Assembly: GCF_052113205.1 (NCBI RefSeq)
Contig: NZ_JBFRCU010000013.1
Span: 54,291 to 118,290, forward strand
Length of the DNA stretch: 64,000 nucleotides
Direction of reading: 5' to 3'
Origin: Inquilinus sp052113205
GTDB lineage: Bacteria; Pseudomonadota; Alphaproteobacteria; DSM-16000; Inquilinaceae
Part shown: in pieces, positions 9,110 through 17,161 of the stretch
Position numbering within the stretch: position 1 is the first letter of the stretch
Layout: each line of letters begins with the position of its first letter
Notes under the pieces: model-generated
Told to the model about the DNA's origin: nothing
Databases searched by the model: none
The model's input: only the letters and a program-made list of their open reading frames with translations
Program-made: the position numbers and the translations under genes

Positions 9110-9445
9110 CTAGCGCCGGTTGCCGCCTCGAGCATCGTCGTCGTAAGTGCTGTAGCCGACGCCATAGCCGTAGCGTGGATAGCCGTAGTACCGGGGATAG
9201 CCGGAGTACCGCGGGGCCCTGTAGTAGTTTGGATAGCTGTAGGCTCGCGGATAGCTGTAGGCCCGAGGATAACTGTAGTACCTCGGGGCGCTGTAGGTCG
9301 GCGGCGGCGCATAGGCATAGTCGTCATAGCCATAGGTGCTGTAGCCGGCATAGCCCACCGGATAGGCGTAGCAGCCGCCGAGGCCAGCCGCGGCTGCGGC
9401 CAGGGTACCGGCCTGTACCAGCCGGCGCAGACGGGTCCGAGTCAT
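9110..9445 (-). CDS. Tyr/Pro-rich lipoprotein (paralogue 2)
   Basis: 111 aa from the ATG at 9445, with GGAG at good spacing; a longer frame to 9592 is unlikely. Signal peptide with lipobox LGGC, then a mature chain made almost only of Tyr, Pro, Ser, Gly, Arg and Ala, including repeated YSYPRAYSYPRAYSYP units. The architecture and the 5' leader match the neighbouring gene at 8555-9037, so the two arose by tandem duplication, but the mature parts have diverged (this one lacks the Arg/Asp repeats). Function unknown. Confidence 0.65.
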   Translation of the reverse strand: MTRTRLRRLVQAGTLAAAAAGLGGCYAYPVGYAGYSTYGYDDYAYAPPPTYSAPRYYSYPRAYSYPRAYSYPNYYRAPRYSGYPRYYGYPRYGYGVGYSTYDDDARGGNRR

Positions 9446-9827
9446 GACCTGACACTCCATCAGGCCGCGGGCTGTCGCCGCGATGGCGTCGCGGCGTCCC
9501 CCCGCGGCGTGACGAATCAACGCAGCGCGGCCCGTCCGGTTCCGTCGCAGGCGGAAGGCCGGCCATGCCCGCGGCGAACATACCGACGTCACATTGTGCT
9601 GCTACGGAACAGGGGTTTTATCGGTCGAATCCAGGTTTTACAGGGACTTGCGCCGGCCGTTTGAGCGGGCCGTCAGGAATTATTCTTCCAGTTTTCATCT
9701 TCGGCCGGCCGCGCCGACCCGCGACCCGTTTCACGCGAAGGGAAGCCATGACGACCTGCATCGCCGCCGATTTCGTGCTGTAGCGCCGGCCGTCACGGCG
9801 GGTGGCGCATTCGCCCGCCGATCTTCC
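9446..9827. other. 382-bp gap with promoter region and an 11-codon ORF
   Basis: No full gene is supported. On the minus strand this is the upstream region of the lipoprotein gene, with an A/T-richer patch around 9600-9690. On the plus strand an 11-codon frame (MTTCIAADFVL, 9748-9783) follows a good Shine-Dalgarno (GAAGGGAAGCC). No plus-strand gene follows it closely, so it is not an obvious leader peptide; it may be a remnant. Confidence 0.4.
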
Positions 9828-11045
9828 CTACCCCCGGATGCGGAACTGCAGCCGGCGCCAGCTGTCCTTCGGCAGCGGCGCGTCGGCGCGCCGGTCCCAG
9901 ACGGCCAGCCCGGCGGGCGGCGCGGCGCCGTCGTCCAGCACCGGGCCGAGGAACACGGTGGCGAGCGGCGCGCCCGCTTCCCAGGCGGCCTCGGCGGCCT
10001 CCAGTTGCACCTCCAGCCGCTCGATCCGAACACCGTCCTCGATCCGGCCCTCGCGCAGCGGCGGGTCGTCGGCCGCGACCCGCAGCGTCAGATGGAGCGG
10101 CAGCTTCGGCCAGGCCGCGGCCAGCCGGTCGAGCGCCCGGCGCAGCGAGTCGGGGCCGGCGCTCTCCGGCGCGGTGCCGCGCGGCCGGCTGAGCAATTCG
10201 ACCCCGCCCGGGGCCGCATCCTCCATCCGCGCCCAGAGCGGCCCGGCATGGTCGAGCAGCAGCAGGTCGACCGGGCCGCGGCAGCGCTTCTCGTCGTCCT
10301 CCTCGACCAGCCGGCCCAGCCGCTCGGCCGCCAGTTCCGGATACCGGCCGTCGCGCAGGGTGGAGACCGCCCCCTCCCAGCCCAGCGCCTCCGCGATCAC
10401 GACGGCGTCGGAGGAGGCCAGCGTGTCGTCCCAAGGCTCGGGCGGCGGGCCGGCCAGCGCGGCGCCCAGCCGCCAGCCGGTGCTCTCCTGCCGCAGCGCC
10501 GACAGCGCCAGGCCGCGGCCGAGCAGCAGATGGTGCAGGATCGCGCGGTAGGCCGCGTCCTCCGCCATGCCGATCGGGCGGTCGCGCCAGGCGGCCTCGT
10601 CGCGGGCGAAGCCGGGGGCGCCAGCATCGACCGAAAGCGCCGCCATGCGGTCGCCGATCCGACCGGCGACCCGGCAGGCGAATTCGGCGAAGCGCCAGGC
10701 CGTGTCGCGCGCGGTCCAGCCGCCGCGGATGCGGATGTCGCGCGGCAGCCGGGCCGGCGCCAGCATCGGCCAGGGGCTTAGCCCGGCCTCGCCCATCGCA
10801 TCGACCCGGCGATCAAGCCCGGCCAGCGCCGCAGGGTCGAGCTTGCCGCGGCCCTCCGGCTGCAGCGCCGCCCAGTCGAGCGCAAAGCGGCCGGCCACGG
10901 CGCCCATCTCGGCGGCCAGGCGCAGCGCCTCGGCTTCCTGTCGCGGCGTCGCCGGTGCGCCGAGATCGGCACCCCAGGCCGGCGTGGCTCGCGGTGCCAG
11001 CTCTAGCGCGTCTCCCCGCCCTCCGGCCCCCAGAAGATCACCCAT
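9828..11045 (-). CDS. GH1-like protein lacking the catalytic glutamates
   Basis: 405 aa. The fold of family 1 glycoside hydrolases can be followed: FALDWAALQPEG (~54-65; family WpRlqPeG), then LDRRVDAMGEAGLSPWPML (family lvdallaaGIePfvTL), and near the C-terminus an Asp/Arg region GRIEDGVRIERLEVQL and a GPVLDDGAAPPAGLAVWDRR region like the WSllDNfEW..Gfglv block. At the acid/base position the family NEP is replaced (SVDAGAP, ~138-144), and at the nucleophile the ITENG is replaced (LTLRVAADD, ~319-327). It therefore looks catalytically dead. Its start overlaps the end of the upstream cupin gene by 43 bp, so the two are probably translated together. Confidence 0.6.
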   Translation of the reverse strand: MGDLLGAGGRGDALELAPRATPAWGADLGAPATPRQEAEALRLAAEMGAVAGRFALDWAALQPEGRGKLDPAALAGLDRRVDAMGEAGLSPWPMLAPARLPRDIRIRGGWTARDTAWRFAEFACRVAGRIGDRMAALSVDAGAPGFARDEAAWRDRPIGMAEDAAYRAILHHLLLGRGLALSALRQESTGWRLGAALAGPPPEPWDDTLASSDAVVIAEALGWEGAVSTLRDGRYPELAAERLGRLVEEDDEKRCRGPVDLLLLDHAGPLWARMEDAAPGGVELLSRPRGTAPESAGPDSLRRALDRLAAAWPKLPLHLTLRVAADDPPLREGRIEDGVRIERLEVQLEAAEAAWEAGAPLATVFLGPVLDDGAAPPAGLAVWDRRADAPLPKDSWRRLQFRIRG

Positions 11046-11344
11046 GTCGCAAAATCATCGCTGAACTCCTCGAACCGATGCTCCATATGGGCCGGAACGA
11101 AGATCACGTCACCCGGCCCGAACGGTTTGCGCTCGCCGTCGCGGAAGAATGTGCCGGTGCCGCGCCAGACCACATAGAGCTCGTCGCGCCTGTGCGGCTC
11201 CTGCGGATCGGTGCCGCGCGGGGCGTACAGCCCGGTCTCCATGGTGCCGTGCTGCAGCCGGTCGAGGAACTGCTCGGCCGGCAAAGCGGGAAAAAGAGCC
11301 TCGGTCCCGGCCACCGTGACCAGCCAATCCTGTTCGGCGCTCAT
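11003..11344 (-). CDS. Small cupin-domain protein
   Basis: 113 aa from the ATG at 11344, preceded by AAGGAGA; an upstream frame to 11425 has no ribosome-binding site. One cupin barrel fills the protein: the first motif is around PQEPHRRDELYVVWRGTGTFF and the second around GPGDVIFVPAHMEHRFEEF, giving a plausible metal site (His, Glu, His). Similar small cupins are sugar-isomerase-like or sensor proteins. It is the first gene of a pair with the GH1-like protein, which suggests a shared carbohydrate-related role (inference). Confidence 0.8.
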   Translation of the reverse strand: MSAEQDWLVTVAGTEALFPALPAEQFLDRLQHGTMETGLYAPRGTDPQEPHRRDELYVVWRGTGTFFRDGERKPFGPGDVIFVPAHMEHRFEEFSDDFATWVIFWGPEGGETR

Positions 11345-11489
11345 GGCGCTTCTCCTTCTGTCCCTGGTCCGGGAACGGTAGGCCCGCCGGCCCCGCCCGG
11401 CGACCGGAACCTTGTCTCGCGACAAGCTGCGGCTTTTCTCCGCCGCCGATTCGGGGCTATCTCGCGGGCAGCCCCGACCGGAGTGCAGA

Positions 11490-11909
11490 ATGACTGAGTT
11501 CGACCCGACCGATCCCGCCGCCTACCCGCATTGGGCGGAGGAGCGCGTGCGCTACTCCGACACCGACGCGCTGGGCCATGTGAACAACAACGCGTACGGC
11601 GTCTATTTCGAGACGGCGCGGCTGCATTTCTTCCGCGATGCCGGCATCCATCTGGGCAAGAGCCGCGGCGCCGTGGTGGTCCGCATCACCATGAACTTCC
11701 TGCGCGAGCTGACCTGGCCGAACGACGTGCGCATCGGCACCCGGATGGTGAAGCTGGGCGGCAAGTCCTTCACCTACGCCCAGGCGCTGTTCGTCGGCGA
11801 CCGCTGCCACGCGACGGCGGAGACGGTGAGCGCGATGTTCGACCTGGAGACGCGCCAGTCCTTCCCGATCCCGGAGGAGCTGCGCACCCGCTTCGCGCCG
11901 GAGCTTTAG
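11490..11909 (+). CDS. Acyl-CoA thioesterase, 4HBT hotdog family
   Basis: 139 aa from the ATG at 11490. A single hotdog domain with the 4-hydroxybenzoyl-CoA thioesterase signature RYSDTDALGHVNNNAYGVYFE: the Asp in the SDTD segment is the catalytic residue of the Pseudomonas-type enzymes. It would hydrolyse an acyl- or aryl-CoA thioester in the cytoplasm; substrate unknown. Its stop overlaps the end of the convergent MFS gene by 4 bp. Divergent from the cupin gene. Confidence 0.9.
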   Translation: MTEFDPTDPAAYPHWAEERVRYSDTDALGHVNNNAYGVYFETARLHFFRDAGIHLGKSRGAVVVRITMNFLRELTWPNDVRIGTRMVKLGGKSFTYAQALFVGDRCHATAETVSAMFDLETRQSFPIPEELRTRFAPEL

Positions 11910-13180
11910 GCCTCCTCGGCTGGCCGTGTCTCCGGCATCGTCAGCGTGATCAGCACCAGCCCGGCGGCGGCGACAGCCGCCAGGGTGGTGAAGGCGGCGT
12001 AGCTGCCGAACGCATCGGCCACGAGCCCGGCCAGGATGGTGCTGATCGCGGCGCCGATGCCCATGGCGCAGCCGACCAGCCCCTGGGCCAGGTTGAAATG
12101 GCCGCTGCCGCGGGCGAGATCGGCCACGGTCAGTGGCACCAGCACGCCGAGCACCGTCGCCGACACACCGTCCAGCACCTGGAACAGCACCAGCAACTGC
12201 GGCTCGCCGGTCAGCGAGAACAGGAAGGCGCGGACCGCCAGCGCCACGAAGCCGAGGATCAGGAACGGCCGCCGGCCCCAGCGCTGCGCCGCCCGGCCGA
12301 TCCAGGGCGACAGGACCGTGACGGTCAACTGCGGCACGATCACCGCGGCGGCGACCATCAGCGTCGCCGCCTGGCTCGACCGCAGGGTCACCATGCTGGC
12401 GGCGAGCGGCAGCATCGCCGCATTCGCCAGGTGGAACATGGCGATGCAGCCGGCGAAGATCATCAGCGTGCGGTTGCGCGCCAGCACGGCGAGGCCGGCC
12501 AGCGAAGACTGCAGCCCCTTCCCTTCCCGCCGCGGCGCCGCCGGGGCCGCCCGGATCTCGCCGGGCCGGATTCGGGTCAGGGCGAACAGCGCCGGCGCCA
12601 CCAGCGCCGCGGCCAGGAAGAACACCGCCTGGCTCGACAGATACTGACCGCACAGCCCCATCACCGCGGCGGCGATGCCGGTGCCGGCCGAGGCGAAGGC
12701 GGCATTGCGGCCCAGGCGCTCGCCCATTCCGGCCGGGCCGGCCAGGCCGAGGCTGAGCGAGACGATGGCGAAGCTGACGATGCAGCTGGCCGCCGCGTGC
12801 AGCACGCGCGACGCCAGCACGACCGGGAAGATCGGCCAGGCGGCGAAGGCGAAGGCGGCGATGCCGATCGCGGTCAGCGCCACGGCGGCCGTCGCCCGCA
12901 CCGACCGCACGCTGTCGACGAAGGCCCCGAGCGGCACCTGCCCGACCAGCCCGACCAGCCCGCTGACGGTGAGCACCAGGCCGATATCGACCTGGGTCCA
13001 GCGCTGCGTCGTCAGGAACACCGCGACGAAGGCGCCGAACCCGGTCTGCACATCGGCGACGAAGAACACGAACCAGTCGAGCCCGCGGCGGCTGCCGCGA
13101 GACGGCTGCGGCACAGTCGCGTCGACCGGAGCCGTGGCCCCGGCTGCGTCCTTCCGGTCGAAACCGCCGTTTCCCGCCAT
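11906..13180 (-). CDS. MFS transporter (12 TM)
   Basis: 424 aa with twelve hydrophobic segments after a ~30-residue hydrophilic N-terminus. Major-facilitator features include a TM2-3 loop (GLVGQVPLGAFVDSVRSVRA) and a matching mid-protein loop (LSPWIGRAAQRWGRRPF). Substrate unknown; the sequence resembles drug/metabolite exporters. It starts 8 bp after the PRC-barrel gene, so the two are likely co-transcribed. Confidence 0.88.
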   Translation of the reverse strand: MAGNGGFDRKDAAGATAPVDATVPQPSRGSRRGLDWFVFFVADVQTGFGAFVAVFLTTQRWTQVDIGLVLTVSGLVGLVGQVPLGAFVDSVRSVRATAAVALTAIGIAAFAFAAWPIFPVVLASRVLHAAASCIVSFAIVSLSLGLAGPAGMGERLGRNAAFASAGTGIAAAVMGLCGQYLSSQAVFFLAAALVAPALFALTRIRPGEIRAAPAAPRREGKGLQSSLAGLAVLARNRTLMIFAGCIAMFHLANAAMLPLAASMVTLRSSQAATLMVAAAVIVPQLTVTVLSPWIGRAAQRWGRRPFLILGFVALAVRAFLFSLTGEPQLLVLFQVLDGVSATVLGVLVPLTVADLARGSGHFNLAQGLVGCAMGIGAAISTILAGLVADAFGSYAAFTTLAAVAAAGLVLITLTMPETRPAEEA

Positions 13181-13188
13181 CGGCCCGG

Positions 13189-13800
13189 CTAGGGCTTCGG
13201 CGCCGGTGCGTTGGCGTCCGGCGCGGCTGCGGGAGCGGGGGCGGCCTGGGCCGGGGCGGGAGCGGAGGACGGCGAGCCCGGCGCGTCCGGTGCGGCCGGG
13301 GCCGGCGCGGTGTCCGCCCGGCCGACCACGACCACCGGCTCGTCCCGCTTGTAGGCCGGCGCGCCGCGCAGCTGGGCCTCGGTCAGGTCGGTGACGATGG
13401 TGTCCATGCTGCCGTCCTTGGGGAAGTGCAGCACCCGCCAGTCGACCGCGATCTGGCGCGAGCCGACGCCGAGGAACCCGCCGAAATCGACGATGGCGGC
13501 CCGCGTCATTCCGGCGCGGTCGACCACCACGTCCACGACCCGGCCGAGATCGTCGCCCGAGGCGCTGCGCACCGATTTGCCGAGCAGCGTGCCGGCCGCG
13601 CCGCCATCGATCACCACCGCCGGCGTCTCCGAGGCCTGCCGCTGGTCGGGCGCCGGGGCTGCGGGCGCAGCCGGAGCCTCGGCGGCGGCAGGCGGCGTTT
13701 CAGGCTTGGCCGGCTGAGCCTCCTGGGCGCGGGAGGTGCCGGCCACCGCGACGACGGCGAGCACGGCCGGGAGGAGAATGCGCATCGCGGAACCTGCCAT
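13189..13800 (-). CDS. Exported PRC-barrel domain protein
   Basis: 203 aa. Signal peptide (RILLPAVLAVVAVAGTSRAQ), an Ala/Pro linker, one PRC-barrel domain (GTLLGKSVRSASGDDLGRVVDVVVDRAG ... AIVDFGGFLGVGSRQIAVDW, ~70-140), then a long Ala/Pro-rich tail. PRC-barrels are small adaptor domains found in photosynthetic reaction centre H subunits and RimM; exported versions in alphaproteobacteria are of unknown role, often stress related. Upstream of the MFS gene and divergent from mdh. An internal ATG at 13785 is an alternative start. Confidence 0.8.
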   Translation of the reverse strand: MAGSAMRILLPAVLAVVAVAGTSRAQEAQPAKPETPPAAAEAPAAPAAPAPDQRQASETPAVVIDGGAAGTLLGKSVRSASGDDLGRVVDVVVDRAGMTRAAIVDFGGFLGVGSRQIAVDWRVLHFPKDGSMDTIVTDLTEAQLRGAPAYKRDEPVVVVGRADTAPAPAAPDAPGSPSSAPAPAQAAPAPAAAPDANAPAPKP

Positions 13801-13947
13801 TGTTGTGGACCTGATCTGGGGCGCTTGCCGTCGATGACAACCGCTTCGTCCGGATCAACCCGCGACGGGCCCGCCCGTTCTTGCCGCATCTGCGAAATAG
13901 CGCTAGGACAGGGCCGACTTTTCGCCCCCTCATAAGGATGGCACGCT

Positions 13948-14910
13948 ATGGCGCGCAACAAGATCGCCCTCATCGGCGCCGGGCAAATCGGCGGCACCCT
14001 CGCCCTTCTCGCCGGCCTCAAGGAGCTCGGCGACATCGTCCTGTTCGACGTGGTCGACGGCGTGCCGCAGGGCAAGGCGCTCGACATCGCCCAGGCCTCG
14101 GCGGTCGAGGGCTTCGACGCCGTGCTGAAGGGCGGCAGCGACTATTCCGCGATCGAGGGCGCCGACGTCGTCATCGTCACCGCCGGCGTGCCGCGCAAGC
14201 CGGGCATGAGCCGCGACGACCTGATCGGCATCAACACCAAGGTGATGCAGGCGGTCGGCGCCGGCATCAAGCAATACGCCCCGAACGCCTTCGTGATCTG
14301 CATCACCAACCCGCTGGACGCCATGGTCGGCGTGCTGCGCGAGGTCTCCGGCCTGAAGCCGGAGAAGGTGGTCGGCATGGCCGGCGTGCTCGACTCGGCC
14401 CGCTTCCGCTACTTCCTGGCCGAGGAGTTCAACGTCTCGGTCGAGGACGTCACCGCCTTCGTGCTGGGCGGCCATGGCGACACCATGGTGCCGCTGGCCC
14501 GCTACTCCACCGTTGCCGGCATCCCGCTGCCGGACTTGGTGAAGATGGGCTGGACCACGCAGGAGAAGCTGGACCAGATCATCCAGCGCACCCGCGACGG
14601 CGGCGCCGAGATCGTCGGCCTGCTGAAGACCGGCAGCGCCTTCTACGCCCCCGCCTCCTCCGCCATCGCCATGGCTGAGAGCTATCTGCGCGACAAAAAG
14701 CGCGTGCTGCCCTGCGCCGCCTACCTGACCGGCCAGTACGGCGTCAGCGACTTCTACATCGGCGTGCCGGTGGTGATCGGCGCCGGCGGCGTGGAGCGGA
14801 TCGTCGAGGTCCAGTTCAACGCCGACGAGAAGGCCGCCTTCGACAAGTCGGTCGCCGCGGTGAAGGGCTTGGTCGAGACCACCAAGAAACTGATGGAATC
14901 GGCTGTCTGA
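13948..14910 (+). CDS. mdh: Malate dehydrogenase (NAD, LDH-like type)
   Basis: 320 aa. TCA-cycle enzyme converting malate to oxaloacetate with NAD. Rossmann motif IALIGAGQIGGTLA at the N-terminus with Asp at the end of strand 2 (FDVVDGVPQGKALD) giving NAD preference; substrate-binding Arg residues in AGVPRKPGMSRDDL; catalytic Asp in LDSARFRYFL and His in GGHGDTMVPL. Length is normal for the LDH-like malate dehydrogenases of alphaproteobacteria. The usual sucCD-sucAB partners are not in the window. An inverted repeat ending in a T-run follows it. Confidence 0.97.
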   Translation: MARNKIALIGAGQIGGTLALLAGLKELGDIVLFDVVDGVPQGKALDIAQASAVEGFDAVLKGGSDYSAIEGADVVIVTAGVPRKPGMSRDDLIGINTKVMQAVGAGIKQYAPNAFVICITNPLDAMVGVLREVSGLKPEKVVGMAGVLDSARFRYFLAEEFNVSVEDVTAFVLGGHGDTMVPLARYSTVAGIPLPDLVKMGWTTQEKLDQIIQRTRDGGAEIVGLLKTGSAFYAPASSAIAMAESYLRDKKRVLPCAAYLTGQYGVSDFYIGVPVVIGAGGVERIVEVQFNADEKAAFDKSVAAVKGLVETTKKLMESAV

Positions 14911-14932
14911 GCCGTCCGTTCCATTCAACTCA

Positions 14933-15012
14933 CTGTCATTGCCGGGCTTGACCCGGCAATCCAGACGCTGTCGACATTTTCTGGATGCCCGGGTCAAGCC
15001 CGGGCATGACAG
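14933..15012. repeat. 80-bp inverted repeat downstream of mdh
   Basis: Two ~33-base arms are near-perfect reverse complements: the left arm contains TTGCCGGGCTTGACCCGGCA and the right GCCCGGGTCAAGCCCGGGCA, with shared ends CTGTCAT/ATGACAG and CCAGA/TCTGG. The right end is followed by TTTTTG, so the element may also terminate mdh transcription. This is a commonly seen type of proteobacterial intergenic palindrome. Confidence 0.75.
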
Positions 15013-15136
15013 TTTTTGAGGCCCGCCTGCCGATTTCTGCCGCAATCGCGTTGCAGCTTCCAGGGTGGCGCCACCCCTCGCCTCCGCCGCCCTGGATGGC
15101 TAGAGTGCGCACCCCATGGAACGACCGAGGATGCCC

Positions 15137-15352
15137 ATGACCCGTCTGATCCTGGCCGCCGCCGGCCTATCCGTCCTGGCCCTCGCCGCCTGCGGCAGCG
15201 ACAACACCGTGCCGATCGACCGCCCGATCATGCAGGGCGAGCCGGCGCCGCCCGCGGTTCCGGCCGAGGCGATCCAGCGCCGGCCGCTGTCGGCCCCGCC
15301 CTCCTCGCTGACCGGACAGCAGGACCAGACGCAGCCGGCGCCGGCCCAGTAG
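15137..15352 (+). CDS. Small lipoprotein, 71 aa
   Basis: The ATG at 15137 has GAGG six bases upstream; another ATG at 15131 lies on that site. The signal peptide LILAAAGLSVLALAAC ends in a lipobox (LAAC), so the mature protein is a ~50-residue lipid-anchored chain rich in Pro, Ala and Gln with no recognisable domain. It ends 3 bp before the convergent panC stop. Confidence 0.65.
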   Translation: MTRLILAAAGLSVLALAACGSDNTVPIDRPIMQGEPAPPAVPAEAIQRRPLSAPPSSLTGQQDQTQPAPAQ

Positions 15353-15355
15353 GCT

Positions 15356-16195
15356 TTACGGCACGGCCATGTTGTCGAGCAGACGCGTGGCGCCGAGCCG
15401 GACCGCGGCGATCAGCCGCCGCGGCCGGCCGGGCGCCGGCTCGGCCAGCGTCTCGGCGTCGCGCAGCACCAGATAATCGACCGCGTCGAAGCCGGCGTCG
15501 CGCAGCCGGTCCGGCCCCGCGGCCAGCAACGCCGGATCGGCGGCGATCTCCGCCATGATCCGGTTCAGCCGCCGCGCCACCGCCAGTTGCGCCTCGCCGA
15601 GATAGGCGTTGCGCGACGACAGGGCCAGGCCGTCGCGGTCGCGCACCGTCGGCACGCCCAGGATCTCGCAGGGCAGGTCCAGGTCGCGCACCAGCCGGCG
15701 CACCAGCAGCAGCTGCTGATAGTCCTTCTCGCCGAAGGCGGCGAGGTCCGGCGCCGCCTGGATCAGCAGCTTCGCCACCACCGTCGCCACCCCGGCGAAA
15801 TGGCCGGGCCGCACCGCCGCCTCGAGATCGGCGACGATCGGGCCGCTGGGTACGATCGAGAAGGCGAAGCCCTCCGGGTAAATCTCGTCGACCGTCGGCA
15901 GATAGGCCAGGTCGGCGCCGATCGAGGCCAGCTTGGCCAGGTCCTCGGCCTCGCGCCGCGGATAGCGGCTGAAATCCTCCTTCGGGCCGAACTGGGCCGG
16001 GTTGACGAAGATGCTGAACAGCACCCGGGCGGCCCCGGCCTTCCGCAGGGCCGCGGCCAGCTCCAGATGGCCCTGGTGCAGCGCGCCCATGGTCGGCACC
16101 AGGCCGATGCGGTCGCCGGCCCGGCGCCAGCCGGCCACGGCGGCGCGCAGCTCGGCCGCGGTCCGGGCGATCACGGGATTGGCGGGATCGGTCAT
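15356..16195 (-). CDS. panC: Pantothenate synthetase
   Basis: 279 aa. Joins pantoate and beta-alanine with ATP to give pantothenate, the coenzyme A precursor. The ATP-binding HIGH-like motif is in LVPTMGALHQGHLEL (~33-47); further family motifs are SIFVNPAQFGPKEDFSRYPR, FGEKDYQQL and the KMSKS-like segment GLALSSRNAYL. The start ATG overlaps the panB stop (ATGA, 4 bp), so translation is coupled to panB. Confidence 0.97.
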   Translation of the reverse strand: MTDPANPVIARTAAELRAAVAGWRRAGDRIGLVPTMGALHQGHLELAAALRKAGAARVLFSIFVNPAQFGPKEDFSRYPRREAEDLAKLASIGADLAYLPTVDEIYPEGFAFSIVPSGPIVADLEAAVRPGHFAGVATVVAKLLIQAAPDLAAFGEKDYQQLLLVRRLVRDLDLPCEILGVPTVRDRDGLALSSRNAYLGEAQLAVARRLNRIMAEIAADPALLAAGPDRLRDAGFDAVDYLVLRDAETLAEPAPGRPRRLIAAVRLGATRLLDNMAVP

Positions 16196-17016
16196 GACGG
16201 CTTCTTCTCGGCGAAGACATGCTCGGGGCCCGGGAAGCGCCGGGCGCGGACATCGGCGGCGAAGCCCGTCGCCGCCTCGGTGATCACGGCTTCGAGGTCG
16301 GCATAGCGGCGGACAAAGCGCGGCGTCGCGGCGCCGGTCAGGCCCAGCAGGTCGTCGGTCACCAGCACCTGGCCGTCGCAGGCGGCAGAGGCGCCGATGC
16401 CGATGGTCGGGATCGGCACCTCCTCCGTGATCCGGCGGGCCAGCGGCTCGACCGTGCCCTCGATCACCAGCGAGAAGGCGCCGGCCGCGGCAATGGCCTT
16501 GGCGGCCGAGAGGATGCGCGCCGCCTCCCCCGCCGACCGGCCGCGGGCGTTGTAGCCGCCCAGCACGTTGACCGATTGCGGCAGCAGGCCGACATGGCCC
16601 ATCACCGGAATGCCGCGGGCGGTGAGGAAGGCTACCGTCTCCGCCATCTCCTCGCCGCCCTCCAGCTTCACCGCCGAGGCGCCCTCGGCCATCAGCCGGG
16701 CGGAGGCGGCGAAGGCGTCGCGCGGCGAGGCCTGGTAGCTGCCGAAGGGCAGGTCGGTGACGATCGCGGCCCGGGCCGAGCCGCGGCGGACCGCGGCGGT
16801 GTGCAGCGCCATCATCTCGAGCGTGACGCCGACCGTACTGTCCAACCCGTGCACCACCATGCCCAGGCTGTCGCCGACCAAGAGCGCGTCGACATGCGGG
16901 TCCAGCAGCCGGGCCACCGGCGTGGTGTAGGCGGTCAGCACCACGATCGGCTCCTGCCCCTTGCGGGCGCGGAGCTGCGGGATCGTGATGCGCCGGATCG
17001 GCGCGGAAACGCTCAC
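16192..17016 (-). CDS. panB: 3-methyl-2-oxobutanoate hydroxymethyltransferase
   Basis: 274 aa. First committed step of pantothenate synthesis: transfers a hydroxymethyl group from methylene-tetrahydrofolate to ketoisovalerate. TIM-barrel motifs: LTAYTTPVARLLD, LLVGDSLGMVVHGLDST (metal Asp), VKLEGGEEMAE, GHVGLLPQSV and VIEGTVEPLARRITEEV (catalytic Glu). GTG start at 17016 with GGGAG nine bases upstream. First gene of a panB-panC operon. Confidence 0.97.
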   Translation of the reverse strand: MSVSAPIRRITIPQLRARKGQEPIVVLTAYTTPVARLLDPHVDALLVGDSLGMVVHGLDSTVGVTLEMMALHTAAVRRGSARAAIVTDLPFGSYQASPRDAFAASARLMAEGASAVKLEGGEEMAETVAFLTARGIPVMGHVGLLPQSVNVLGGYNARGRSAGEAARILSAAKAIAAAGAFSLVIEGTVEPLARRITEEVPIPTIGIGASAACDGQVLVTDDLLGLTGAATPRFVRRYADLEAVITEAATGFAADVRARRFPGPEHVFAEKKPS

Positions 17017-17106
17017 CTCGGTGCACTCCCACTCTTCGGGATCTGTCGTCCCGGACCGGGATGCTGCAGTGCAAAATGCGTCGAGGCAAGCCGGATGTCA
17101 TGGCGT

Positions 17107-17135
17107 GAAAAAGCGACGGGCGGCCGAAGCCGCCC
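17107..17135 (-). terminator. Rho-independent terminator of the AhpD-like gene
   Basis: On the minus strand GGGCGGC-TTCG-GCCGCCC forms a 7-bp GC stem with a UUCG tetraloop, followed by GTCGCTTTTTC. It lies 27 bp after the stop of the 17162-17638 gene and insulates panBC from it. Confidence 0.75.
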
Positions 17136-17161
17136 GCCGGAGCCCGCAGACCGGCAGAACG

